From Methanimicrococcus sp034006575 (GTDB lineage Archaea > Halobacteriota > Methanosarcinia > Methanosarcinales > Methanosarcinaceae): a DNA stretch of 22,655 nucleotides. The notes under the pieces are model-generated. The model was not told the origin of the DNA. It searched no databases and saw only the letters and a program-made list of their open reading frames with translations. This document shows, piece by piece, positions 7,150 to 15,766 of this stretch. The translations under genes were made by a program, and so were the position numbers. How positions within the stretch are numbered: the stretch's first letter is position 1; the number at the start of each line of letters is the position of its first letter. The DNA is taken from positions 1-22,655 of the forward strand of contig JAVESN010000018.1 of NCBI GenBank assembly GCA_034006575.1. The letters are read 5' to 3'.

Positions 7150-8868
7150 GTGCCCGCTATTACACTAGACACACGCGTCCTGGCGAAATATTATTTCACG
7201 CAAGATAAAATTGTTCAGCATCATATCGATTCTTTCAATAAATTCTTGGACACAGGATTACAAAAAATTATTAATGAGCAACAGATCATCGAAACAGATA
7301 TCGAAGGAACTTGTTTAAAACTCGGAAAAATCCGCGTTGAAAATCCGGTCGTCAAAGAAGCCGACGGCGCAATCGAAAGACTTCATCCCAATGAAGCGCG
7401 TCTTCGAAATCTTTCTTATTCCGCTCCGCTGTTCTTGGAAATGACCGTCGTCAAAGAAGGTCAAGACACACAAGACGAGCCGATTGAAGCCAATATCGGA
7501 CAGCTTCCGATTATGCTCAAATCCAAAGTTTGCAATTTGGTTGACATGACGGATGAAGAAAAAATCTCGGACGGCGAAGATCCGCTTGACTGCGGCGGTT
7601 ATTTCATCGTCGGCGGCACGGAGCGCGTCGTTATGACCTTGGAGGATTTGGCGCCGAATAAAATCTTAACCGAATACGGCGAGCGTTACGGCGATAAAAT
7701 CGAAGTCGCGAAAGTCTTCTCCCAAAAGAGAGGATACCGCGCGCTGGTGGTTGTTGAGCGCGGACGCAAGTCTTTGCTCGAAGTGTCTTTTCCGTCCATC
7801 ACCGGCCGCTTGAATTTCATCACGCTGATTCGCGCGCTCGGTATTGTGACCGACCAGGATATCGTCACGGCCGTTTCAACCGATCCCGAAATTGTTAAAT
7901 TCATGCTTGAAAACTTAGATGAAGCGGAAGTTGAAACAATGCATGAAGCCATTGAAAAAATCGGTTTGCGCGTTGCCGCAGGGCAGGCCCGCGAATATCA
8001 AATCAAACGCGCCAATTACGTATTGGACAGATATTTGTTGCCGCATCTCGGGGACAAACCCGAAGACCGCATTTCAAAAGCCAATTTCTTGGCAAGAATG
8101 GCCGAATCCTGTTTTGAACTCGCTCTCGGAAAACGCGACGAAGATGACAAAGACCACTATTCCAACAAGCGTTTGAAGCTTGCCGGAGACTTAATGGAAG
8201 ACCTCTTCCGCGTTTCTTTTAACAAGCTTTCCCGCGATATTAAATATCAACTGGAGCGCGCCAGCATGAGAAACCGTGAGCTCAACGTGGCTACAATCGT
8301 TCGCGCCGACGTTTTAACCGACCGCTTGCAACACCCGCTTGCCACAGGAAATTGGGTCGGCGGCCGAACCGGCGTTTCTCAGCTTTTGGACCGCAACGAT
8401 CACATCTCAACCCTTTCTCATCTCCGCCGTGTGATTTCTCCGCTTTCCCGTGCCCAACCGCACTTTGAAGCGCGTGATTTACATCCGACGCAATGGGGCC
8501 GTCTCTGTCCGTCCGAGACGCCCGAAGGTCCAAACTGCGGTCTTGTGAAGAACTTCGCGGAAATGGTGGAGCTCTCCACCGGAGTGGATGATGTGGATCC
8601 GATTAAACAGGCGCTTTACAATTTGGGCGTTGAGAAATTCCAATTTATTCAGCCTGAAATTATTGAGTATGAAATTGACAGTGTCGAAAAAGAAGAGTTC
8701 GAAAGCGAATTTGAAGAAAAAGCCATCGGCATTAAGAAAACGGAAGGAGAATTCAGCGATGAAGACGCCGTTTCGGACACCGATATCGAACCGGTTGAAA
8801 AAATGCGCGATGATTTGGACGATGACTTTTTGGGCGGAATTGACTATGACGGGGGAATTGATGAATGA
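7150..8868 (+). CDS. rpoB2: DNA-directed RNA polymerase subunit B'' (Rpo2 N-terminal part)
   Basis: 572 residues, the N-terminal half of the split beta-like subunit (protrusion, lobe and part of the fork). Recognisable stretches are KIVQHHIDSFNKFLDTGLQ, NEARLRNLSYSAPLFLEM, LDCGGYFIVGGTERVVM and, near the split point, HPTQWGRLCPSETPEGPNCGLVKNFA. The tail after about residue 510 is strongly acidic (for example FSDEDAVSDTDIEP and DDLDDDFLGG) and appears longer than in relatives I recall. The start is GTG at 7150. No ATG occurs in frame before residue 97, and a stop lies six codons upstream at 7129. The GAGG next to the GTG has no spacer, so initiation may not use a standard ribosome site. Its stop overlaps the rpoB1 ATG by four bases (ATGA). 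Confidence 0.95.
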   Translation: MPAITLDTRVLAKYYFTQDKIVQHHIDSFNKFLDTGLQKIINEQQIIETDIEGTCLKLGKIRVENPVVKEADGAIERLHPNEARLRNLSYSAPLFLEMTVVKEGQDTQDEPIEANIGQLPIMLKSKVCNLVDMTDEEKISDGEDPLDCGGYFIVGGTERVVMTLEDLAPNKILTEYGERYGDKIEVAKVFSQKRGYRALVVVERGRKSLLEVSFPSITGRLNFITLIRALGIVTDQDIVTAVSTDPEIVKFMLENLDEAEVETMHEAIEKIGLRVAAGQAREYQIKRANYVLDRYLLPHLGDKPEDRISKANFLARMAESCFELALGKRDEDDKDHYSNKRLKLAGDLMEDLFRVSFNKLSRDIKYQLERASMRNRELNVATIVRADVLTDRLQHPLATGNWVGGRTGVSQLLDRNDHISTLSHLRRVISPLSRAQPHFEARDLHPTQWGRLCPSETPEGPNCGLVKNFAEMVELSTGVDDVDPIKQALYNLGVEKFQFIQPEIIEYEIDSVEKEEFESEFEEKAIGIKKTEGEFSDEDAVSDTDIEPVEKMRDDLDDDFLGGIDYDGGIDE

Positions 8869-10703
8869 TGAACAGATCTAAAATATTCTTAGACGGAGAA
8901 TTAATCGGAACGCACGATGACCCGTTGACGCTTGTTTCAAGCATACGCGAAATGAGACGCAAAGGATACTTCTCAAAACAAGTCAACGTGGCTTATTTGG
9001 AGCACACCGGCGAAGTCATTATTTCCGCCGATATCGGCCGAGCCCGAAGACCGCTTTTAATCGTTGAAAACGGCTCTGTTTTGGTAACGGAAGAGCATAT
9101 CGAAAAATTAAAAATCGGCGAATTGAGTTTTGAAGACTTAATCGACCTCGGTTTAATCGAATACTTGGACGCCGAAGAAGAGGAAAACGCTTATGTCGCG
9201 CTTCGTGAAAGAGATTTAAACGAAAGGCACACGCACATGGAACTTTCTCCCGATTTGATTTTGGGCATTTGCTCCGGAATGATTCCGTATCCCGAACACA
9301 ATGCCGCCCCGCGTTGCACGATGGGTGCCGCGATGATTAAACAGTGTATCGGGGTTTCAACCGCCAACCACAAATTAAGGCCCGACACGCGCGCAAACAT
9401 ATTGCATTATCCGCAACGGGCGTTAACATACACCCAAACGTGCGAATCCATCGGCTTTGACGAAAGGCCGGCCGGGCAAAACTTCGTTGTCGCCATTCTT
9501 TCTTACGAAGGATATAATATCGAAGACGCGCTCGTTTTTAACAAAGGCTCTATTCAAAGAGGTCTCGGACGCAGTCACTTCGTTCGAACTTTTGAAGGGG
9601 AAGAACGCCGCTATCCGGGCGGGCAGGAAGACAAGTTTGAAATTCCCGACTCGGAATACCGCGGCGCACGAAGCCCCGAGGCTTATTCTGAACTTGACGA
9701 AGACGGCTTGGTCAATCCCGAAACTTACGCCGCGCCCAATGCCGTTTTAATCGGAAAAACCAGCCCGCCGCGTTTCCTTGAAGAAAATGCGGGTGGCCTT
9801 GATTCCGGTTTCAGCCAGCAAAGACGTGAAAGTTCCGTGACCATGCGCTCCAATGAGCAAGGGGTTGTCGACACGGTTATTTTAACGGAATCCATCAACG
9901 GCACGCGCTTGGCAAAAGTCAAAGTCAGAGACGAGCGTGTTCCGGATGTCGGCGACAAATTCGCTTCCAGGCACGGTCAAAAAGGCGTTATCGGTTTAAA
10001 AGTGGACATCGCCGACATGCCGTTTACGGAGTCCGGTCTCTCTCCCGATTTAATGATTAATCCGCACGCCATTCCGTCTCGTATGACCGTCGGCCACGTT
10101 CTTGAAATGATCGGCGGAAAAGTCGGCTCCATGGAAGGACGCCGCGTGGACGCAACAGCGTTTTCCGCAGCCGAAGAAGGCGGCGACAATGAAGCTAAAT
10201 TCCGAGAATCTTTAAAGAAATACGGTTTTGCGCACACCGGAAAAGAAGTTTTCTATGACGGGGTTACCGGAAAAATGATTCCGGCCGATGTTTTCGTCGG
10301 CGTCATTCTTTATCAGAAACTTCATCACATGGTTTCCTCAAAAATGCACGCCCGGTCCCGCGGCCCCGTTCAGGTGTTGACCCGGCAGCCCACGGAAGGA
10401 CGCGCTCGTGAAGGAGGTCTTCGTTTCGGTGAAATGGAGCGTGACGTTTTGGTCGGGCACGGCGCCGCCATGTGTTTAAAAGAAAGGTTGTTGGAAGAAT
10501 CCGACAAAGACGAAGAGTATGTTTGCAGCAGCTGCGGCATGATTGCGACATTTGATCGGCAAAGAAATATGGCGGTCTGCCCGAATTGCGGAGCGGATAC
10601 GGATATTTACTTGGTCGAGATGAGTTATTCCTTTAAGCTTTTGCTGGATGAAATTAAATCTTTGGGCGTTGCTCCGAGAATGGAACTTGAGGATGCGGTG
10701 TAA
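8865..10703 (+). CDS. rpoB1: DNA-directed RNA polymerase subunit B' (Rpo2 C-terminal part)
   Basis: 612 residues, the C-terminal half of the beta-like subunit (hybrid-binding and wall/anchor/clamp parts). Seen: RRPLLIVENG; LILGICSGMIPYPEHNAAPR; the catalytic-centre segment FASRHGQKGVIG (near 366-377) with conserved Lys373; and RSRGPVQVLTRQPTEGRAREGGLRFGEMERD, the clamp-anchoring stretch. A zinc ribbon CSSC...CPNC (Cys554, 557, 572, 575) follows. ATG at 8865 overlaps the rpoB2 stop, and an adjacent second ATG (8868) could serve instead. It is followed after two bases by rpoA1, so translation is probably coupled. Length and motifs are normal for methanogens. Confidence 0.96.
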   Translation: MMNRSKIFLDGELIGTHDDPLTLVSSIREMRRKGYFSKQVNVAYLEHTGEVIISADIGRARRPLLIVENGSVLVTEEHIEKLKIGELSFEDLIDLGLIEYLDAEEEENAYVALRERDLNERHTHMELSPDLILGICSGMIPYPEHNAAPRCTMGAAMIKQCIGVSTANHKLRPDTRANILHYPQRALTYTQTCESIGFDERPAGQNFVVAILSYEGYNIEDALVFNKGSIQRGLGRSHFVRTFEGEERRYPGGQEDKFEIPDSEYRGARSPEAYSELDEDGLVNPETYAAPNAVLIGKTSPPRFLEENAGGLDSGFSQQRRESSVTMRSNEQGVVDTVILTESINGTRLAKVKVRDERVPDVGDKFASRHGQKGVIGLKVDIADMPFTESGLSPDLMINPHAIPSRMTVGHVLEMIGGKVGSMEGRRVDATAFSAAEEGGDNEAKFRESLKKYGFAHTGKEVFYDGVTGKMIPADVFVGVILYQKLHHMVSSKMHARSRGPVQVLTRQPTEGRAREGGLRFGEMERDVLVGHGAAMCLKERLLEESDKDEEYVCSSCGMIATFDRQRNMAVCPNCGADTDIYLVEMSYSFKLLLDEIKSLGVAPRMELEDAV

Positions 10704-10705
10704 TC

Positions 10706-13354
10706 ATGATGTCAAGAAGAATTCAACAAATTCCGAAAAGAATTTCGGCCATTAAATTCGGTTTGCTTTCTCCCAAAGAAATCCGAAACATGAGCGCGAC
10801 AAACGTTATTACCGCGGATACGTATGATGAAGACGGTTTTCCGATTGAAATGGGTTTGATGGACACGCGTCTGGGCGTGATTGATCCCGGACTCCGATGT
10901 AAAACCTGCCATTCCAAAGCCGGCGAATGTCCGGGCCACTTCGGCCATATCGATTTGGTTGTTCCGGTGATTCATGTCGGTTTTAACAAAACGATTCGAA
11001 AATTGCTTCGCTCCGTTTGCGGCAATTGCAGCCGCCTTCTTTTGAGCGATCCGCAAAAAGAAAGTTATTTGGCGCATTTGGAATCCATCAAAGACATCGG
11101 GCATATGCCGGATGATTTGATCAACGAAGTGTATAAAGAAGCGGCCAAAGTCAAAAAATGTCCGTATTGCGACGCCGAACAAAATGAAATCAAATTCGAA
11201 AAGCCGACCGAATACATTGAAAACGGGGAGCGTTTAACGCCGACTGAGATTCGCGACCGCTTTGAAAATATTCCGGATGAAGATATTCGAGTCATCGGCA
11301 TGGATCCCGAAAACGCGCGTCCCGAATGGATGATTTTAACCGTTCTTCCGGTGCCGCCGGTCACGGTCAGGCCGTCCATTACGCTTGAGTCCGGTCAGCG
11401 CAGCGAGGATGACTTGACGCACAAGCTGGTCGATATCATTCGTATCAATCAGAGATTCCAGGAAAACAGAGACGCGGGCGCTCCGCAGTTGATTATCGAA
11501 GACTTGTGGGAACTTTTGCAGTATCACGTCACAACCTTCTTTGACAATTCCGTCTCGGGTATTCCGCCGGCTCGGCACAGATCCGGGCGTCCGTTAAAAA
11601 CGCTTTCTCAGCGTTTGAAAGGAAAGGAAGGGCGTTTTCGAGGCAGTTTGTCCGGTAAGCGTGTCAACTTCTCCGCACGTACGGTTATTTCACCCGATCC
11701 GGATTTGAGCATCAACGAAGTCGGCGTTCCATTGCCGATCGCACTTGTTTTGACCATTCCGGAACATGTGACGGAGCGCAACGTTGATTTCTTAAAGGAG
11801 CACATTCGCCGCGGTCCGGTCAATTATCCGGGCGCGAATTACGTGATTCGTTCCGACGGCGGCCGTATTAAAATCACGGACATCAATCAGGAAGACCTTT
11901 GTGAAAAGCTTGAATTCGGATGGATTGTGGAAAGACACCTTCGCGACGGCGATGTTGTTCTCTTTAACCGTCAGCCGTCTCTTCACAAAATGAGTATTAT
12001 GGCGCACAGCGTTAAGGTTTTGGACGGCAAGACATTCCGTATGAATCCGGCCGTTTGTCCGCCTTACAACGCCGACTTTGACGGGGATGAAATGAACATG
12101 CACGTTCTTCAAACCGAAGAAGCGCGCGCGGAAGCGAAAATTTTGCTTCAGGTTCAGGAAAACATTTTGTCTCCGCGTTTCGGCGGTCCGATTATCGGCG
12201 GCATTCACGACCACATTTCGGGCATGTTTTTGCTGACGCGAAAAGACAATCCTGTGACGGGCCGCATCAATAAGGACGACGCGCTTGACTTGCTTCGAAA
12301 AACCGATATTCGTGAATTGCCCGCTCCGGCCGGCGTGGATGAAAACGGGGATGAATATTGGACCGGAAAGCAAATTTTCAGCCAAATTCTTCCGGAAGGC
12401 CTCAATATCGCTTTTTCTTCCAATGTCGGCACAAAAGACAAGGAAGAGGATTTGAGAACCGACGCTTACGTCATTATCGAAGACGGGGAATTGCTTGCCG
12501 GAACGATTGATGAAACCGCAATCGGCGCTTTTAAAGCTCAAATTTTAGACACGATTATAAAAGAATACGGAACAACGCGCGGCGCGCAGTTTGTCGATGA
12601 TGTGACGAAATTGGCGATTCGCGCGGTGATGAGAACGGGTTTGTCATTCGGTATTTCCGATGAAGATATTCCCAAAGAAGCCGTCGACCATATTGAAGAG
12701 GAGTTGACTAAAGCCGAAAAAAGCGTTCAAGAACTGATTGAAGCTTACAAAAACGAAGAGTTGGAGCCGCTTCCGGGAAGAACTTTGGATGAGACGATTG
12801 AAATGCGCATCATGCAAGAACTCGGTCGCGCGCGTGACAAGTCCGGTAAGATTGCCGACGCGCACATGGGTCTTGAAAATCCGGCGGCCATGATGGCGCG
12901 CTCCGGTGCGCGTGGTTCGATTTTGAACATTACGCAGATGGCGGCTTGTGTTGGTCAGCAGGCGGTTCGTGGGGCGCGTATCAACAGAGGATACCGCGAG
13001 CGCACGTTGTCTCACTTTGAGCGCGGCGATTTGGGCGCGGACGCGCACGGTTTCGTGAAGTCCAGCTACAAAGAGGGATTGAATCCGACGGAATATTTCT
13101 TCCACTCCATCGGCGGTCGCGAAGGTTTGGTCGACACGGCCGTCCGTACGTCTCAGTCGGGTTATCTTCAGCGCCGTTTGGTCAACGCGCTTCAGGATTT
13201 GGAGGTTCAGCCCGATTATACCGTTCGCGATACGCGCGGCGTGATTGTTCAGTTCATGTACGGTGAAGACGGAATCGATCCGACGAAGAGTGATTTCTCA
13301 AAGCCCGAAGCGATTCATCGTATTTTCAGAAATGTCACCGGAAGGGAGGTTTAA
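10706..13354 (+). CDS. rpoA1: DNA-directed RNA polymerase subunit A' (Rpo1 N-terminal part)
   Basis: 882 residues, the larger part of the split beta'-like subunit, which carries the active site. Zinc ligands are CKTC...CPGHFGH (Cys65, 68, 75 with His78/81) and CGNC...CPYC (Cys105, 108, 152, 155). The Mg-binding catalytic loop NADFDGDEMN is at 455-464, with its three aspartates intact. LKGKEGRFRGSLSGKRVNFSARTVISPDP and LFNRQPSLHKMSIMAH are also invariant polymerase stretches. The protein ends after GREGLVDTAVRTSQSGYLQRRL and about 60 further residues, the usual archaeal split point. Two adjacent ATGs (10706, 10709) can start it. GAGG at 10690-10693 lies inside the end of rpoB1. No intein is present. 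Confidence 0.96.
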   Translation: MMSRRIQQIPKRISAIKFGLLSPKEIRNMSATNVITADTYDEDGFPIEMGLMDTRLGVIDPGLRCKTCHSKAGECPGHFGHIDLVVPVIHVGFNKTIRKLLRSVCGNCSRLLLSDPQKESYLAHLESIKDIGHMPDDLINEVYKEAAKVKKCPYCDAEQNEIKFEKPTEYIENGERLTPTEIRDRFENIPDEDIRVIGMDPENARPEWMILTVLPVPPVTVRPSITLESGQRSEDDLTHKLVDIIRINQRFQENRDAGAPQLIIEDLWELLQYHVTTFFDNSVSGIPPARHRSGRPLKTLSQRLKGKEGRFRGSLSGKRVNFSARTVISPDPDLSINEVGVPLPIALVLTIPEHVTERNVDFLKEHIRRGPVNYPGANYVIRSDGGRIKITDINQEDLCEKLEFGWIVERHLRDGDVVLFNRQPSLHKMSIMAHSVKVLDGKTFRMNPAVCPPYNADFDGDEMNMHVLQTEEARAEAKILLQVQENILSPRFGGPIIGGIHDHISGMFLLTRKDNPVTGRINKDDALDLLRKTDIRELPAPAGVDENGDEYWTGKQIFSQILPEGLNIAFSSNVGTKDKEEDLRTDAYVIIEDGELLAGTIDETAIGAFKAQILDTIIKEYGTTRGAQFVDDVTKLAIRAVMRTGLSFGISDEDIPKEAVDHIEEELTKAEKSVQELIEAYKNEELEPLPGRTLDETIEMRIMQELGRARDKSGKIADAHMGLENPAAMMARSGARGSILNITQMAACVGQQAVRGARINRGYRERTLSHFERGDLGADAHGFVKSSYKEGLNPTEYFFHSIGGREGLVDTAVRTSQSGYLQRRLVNALQDLEVQPDYTVRDTRGVIVQFMYGEDGIDPTKSDFSKPEAIHRIFRNVTGREV

Positions 13355-13356
13355 TT

Positions 13357-14796
13357 ATGGCGAAATTAAAAGAGGCTGAAATTCAGGCAATGATTCAGGA
13401 TTTGCCGCTTCCGCAAAACATTTTAAGGACTATGGCGGAAGACGCGATTGCGGTTGGCGTGACGGATAAGGAAATGAAAGAAGTGATCAGCCGTGTTTTG
13501 ACCGGTTACAAACTCTCTCAAATCGAGCCGTGCGACGCGGCCGGTGTCGTTGCGGCGCAATCCATCGGTGAGCCGGGCACGCAGATGACGATGAGAACTT
13601 TCCACTACGCCGGTGTTGCTGAAATTAACGTAACATTGGGTTTGCCGCGTTTGATTGAGATTGTGGACGCGCGTAAAATTCCGAGTACGCCGACGATGAC
13701 GATTTATCTTCAAAATGATAAGGATCTTGTCGATGAAGAAGGGAAAGCGGATTACGCTTTTGATCGTGACAAAGCGCAAACGGTGGCTTGGGAAATTGAA
13801 GCGACCAAAATCGACCATATCGCTTCCGTTACGACGGATTTGGCGCAGATGAAAATCGTCATCAACGTGAATGAAAAAGCGATGAATAAAAGACAAATCG
13901 GTTTTATGGAGATTGCCGAAAGGTTTAAGGACAAAATTTCAGACGCGATGGTTGAAGTCAGCGAAGAAAATCTTCAAATCGATTTGACGCCCAAAGAGCA
14001 GCGTTATCGAGACCTTCTCCAATTGACGAAGAAAATCAACGAGATCACTTTAAAAGGCATTGAGGATATCAAGCGTGTCGTTCTCAGAAAAGCCGGGGAA
14101 AGCGACGAATATATTTTGTACACGGAAGGTTCCGCGCTCAAGGATGTAATCGGCATTCCCGGAATTGATATGGTGCGCACGACGACCAATAACGTCAGTG
14201 AAATCTTTACGGTTTTCGGCATTGAGGCCGCTCGAAACGCTATCATTACGGAAGCGACGAACACGCTTCGTGAGCAGGGTTTGAGCGTTGATATCCGCCA
14301 CATTATGCTTGTCGCGGATTTGATGACAAGCGACGGGGAAGTCAAACAAATCGGTCGTCACGGTATTTCAGGCGAAAAAGCCAGTGTTTTTGCGAGAGCC
14401 GCTTTTGAAGTGACTGTGAATCACCTGCTTGACGCCGGTTTGAGAGGAAATGTCGATGAACTTCAGGGTGTGACGGAAAACGTTATTGTCGGACAGCCCA
14501 TTAAAATGGGAACCGGCGACATTCGTTTGATTGCCAAGAAGATTGACCCCCAAAACCCGAATCTTTCAAAACCCGTTAAAAAGGAAACGGTCAGAACGAG
14601 GTCTCAAAAGAACGCCGCCGATAAAGCGGAGTTGGCCGAATCTCAAAAAGAGGCTTCCGATGACAACGCGGATGACGTCGACACCGCCGCTGTCGTTTCT
14701 TCAGCAAAAGTTGAAACCGCGGAAGCCGAAGTTGTCGAGGAGCCTAAAAAGAGACGCGGAAGACCGCCGAAAGTTAAAGTTGAAAATGAAGAGTAA
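13357..14796 (+). CDS. rpoA2: DNA-directed RNA polymerase subunit A'' (Rpo1 C-terminal part) with AT-hook-like tail
   Basis: 479 residues, supplying the trigger loop and the rest of the jaw and cleft. The trigger-loop stretch AAQSIGEPGTQMTMRTFHYAG is near 66-86. The normal end of the family is near ENVIVGQPIKMGTGDIRLIAKKI (to about 396). Beyond this is an extra tail of about 80 residues. It is Ala/Glu/Asp/Val-rich and ends KKRRGRPPKVKVENEE, with RGRP at 467-470, the core of an AT-hook DNA-binding motif. An excellent ribosome site GGGAGGT (13344-13350) lies inside the end of rpoA1, six bases before the ATG. The genes that usually follow in methanogens (L30e, nusA, S12) are absent. A pyrimidine-rich tract follows the stop. 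Confidence 0.95.
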   Translation: MAKLKEAEIQAMIQDLPLPQNILRTMAEDAIAVGVTDKEMKEVISRVLTGYKLSQIEPCDAAGVVAAQSIGEPGTQMTMRTFHYAGVAEINVTLGLPRLIEIVDARKIPSTPTMTIYLQNDKDLVDEEGKADYAFDRDKAQTVAWEIEATKIDHIASVTTDLAQMKIVINVNEKAMNKRQIGFMEIAERFKDKISDAMVEVSEENLQIDLTPKEQRYRDLLQLTKKINEITLKGIEDIKRVVLRKAGESDEYILYTEGSALKDVIGIPGIDMVRTTTNNVSEIFTVFGIEAARNAIITEATNTLREQGLSVDIRHIMLVADLMTSDGEVKQIGRHGISGEKASVFARAAFEVTVNHLLDAGLRGNVDELQGVTENVIVGQPIKMGTGDIRLIAKKIDPQNPNLSKPVKKETVRTRSQKNAADKAELAESQKEASDDNADDVDTAAVVSSAKVETAEAEVVEEPKKRRGRPPKVKVENEE

Positions 14797-14799
14797 TTC

Positions 14800-14900
14800 T
14801 CTTCATTCTTTTTTATTTTCTCTTTTTCTCTTTTTCTCTTTTTATTCTTTTTTGATTTTATTCCTTTTTTTATTTTTATTTTTATTTTTATTTTTTTTGA
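14800..14900 (+). terminator. Pyrimidine-rich tract after rpoA2
   Basis: About 100 bases of almost pure T with scattered C and A, including CTCTTTTTCTCTTTTT and TTTTTATTTTTATTTTTA repeats, starting just after the rpoA2 stop. Multiple T-runs are the usual archaeal termination signal. Confidence 0.6.
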
Positions 14901-14925
14901 AAAGCCCGGCATTTTTTTGCTAAAG

Positions 14926-14941
14926 AACGCGCGCCAAACAG
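14926..14941. repeat. Dispersed intergenic element, copy 2 (AACGCGCGCCAAACAG)
   Basis: It lies 130 bases after the rpoA2 stop, beyond the T-rich tract and in the same orientation as the gene. It is followed by CGAAAAG and then TTTGATTTTC, similar to what follows copy 3. Confidence 0.7.
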
Positions 14942-15125
14942 CGAAAAGATGGTTTGATTTTCTTAGACTTTTCGTGAAAAACGAATCCCGTTTTTTATGA
15001 TCTTTTTTTGAAAAACGCAATAACCGTCAAGACAGAAACGGAGGTGACAGGAAAAATACGAAGAGCGGCTGCCGGAGGAATGTGAACGGCGGCAATTGTG
15101 CATTTTCGAAGAAGCATTTGGGTGT

Positions 15126-15158
15126 ATTTTAAAATAATTTAAAATAATTTAAAATAAT
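15126..15158. repeat. AT-rich decamer repeats (TTTAAAATAA)
   Basis: Three adjoining copies of a 10-base unit, TTTAAAATAA, directly before the iteron-like repeats. Confidence 0.8.
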
Positions 15159-15168
15159 AGGCGCAAAT

Positions 15169-15250
15169 GCAAACATTAATGGCTGACAAATCTGCAAATG
15201 TTGACGTTCACCTTTGCAAATGTTGACGACACCCCTTTGAAAATGCTGAC
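15169..15250. repeat. Iteron-like repeats of TGCAAATGTTGACG
   Basis: Copies are at 15193-15206 and 15215-15228 (identical 14-mers), with an imperfect copy at 15238-15250 (TGAAAATGCTGAC). A more diverged one is at about 15169-15186 (TGCAAACATTAATGGCTGAC). Spacing is 22-24 bases. Confidence 0.7.
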
Positions 15251-15293
15251 CGCCCACTCCTCGGCAAACGCAAACCCTCAACAAAAAACAGAA

Positions 15294-15325
15294 TGCCGTT
15301 TTTTACAATAAAATAAAAACGGCAT
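15294..15325. other. Perfect 11-base inverted repeat (stem-loop)
   Basis: ATGCCGTTTTT (15294-15304) and AAAAACGGCAT (15315-15325) pair perfectly around a 10-base loop. There is no T-run after either arm within a few bases, so it is not a plain terminator. It could be a structured RNA element or a protein site. Confidence 0.75.
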
Positions 15326-15333
15326 CGCCGCAA

Positions 15334-15353
15334 AAACGCGCGCGTGTAAACAG
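15334..15353. repeat. Dispersed intergenic element, variant copy
   Basis: AAACGCGCGC (15334-15343), then GTGT, then AAACAG (15348-15353). It matches the AAACGCGCGCCAAACAG element with a small insertion in the middle, and is followed by TAAAAAC. Confidence 0.4.
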
Positions 15354-15766
15354 TAAAAACAGAAATTTCTTTTTAAGAATTTTGAAATGAAAAACAGATT
15401 GTATCTCTCTCGTCCTTTTTTGGTTCAATCCGGAATCTTGTTTTTTTTGCTTGCACCCTTCATAAAAAATCGAAAATAAGCGGTCGTATTTGGGATTTTC
15501 AAACATTCTTCAAATACAGCCTGAAAAAGTTTTTTCGCGGATACCCTATCTATTTTCAAAAGGATTGCGATGAAAAAATAAAATTATACACTTCGTGATT
15601 GAAGGCAGGAAAGGTTTTGACGGGTATTTTGCAGTATTAATAAAAAAATAATAAAAGTTATACTAAAAATTTTTAAAAAATGATATATCGAATAAAATGT
15701 TAAAAATTAAATATTAATACCATTTCTACTCCTCATATAAATTTTTCAAGTTTATTCATTTCACTT

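Larger units (their letters stand above)
14797..15766. other. Gene-free region after rpoA2, no convincing gene
   Basis: 970 bases with a pyrimidine-rich terminator-like tract (14800-14900), a dispersed element copy (14926-14941), AT decamers (15126-15158), iteron-like repeats (15169-15250), a perfect hairpin (15294-15325) and a variant element copy (15334-15353). A perfect ribosome-site sequence GGAGGTGA at 15040-15047 has no start codon at a suitable distance. GGAGG at 15074-15078 precedes only a 16-codon frame. The minus-strand open frame at 15303-15506 has no ribosome site and low complexity. Confidence 0.7.

Noticed and set aside
11792..12541. Long minus-strand frame of 249 codons inside rpoA1
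   Set aside because: Antisense shadow of a highly conserved polymerase gene, and the translation resembles nothing known.
14643..15020. Minus-strand open frame across the end of rpoA2
   Set aside because: Antisense to rpoA2 and the pyrimidine-rich tract, so it is Lys-rich low complexity. No start signal is seen.
15303..15506. Minus-strand 67-codon frame in the gene-free region
   Set aside because: No ribosome site, an odd composition, and it covers the hairpin and the variant dispersed element. Not supportable as a gene.
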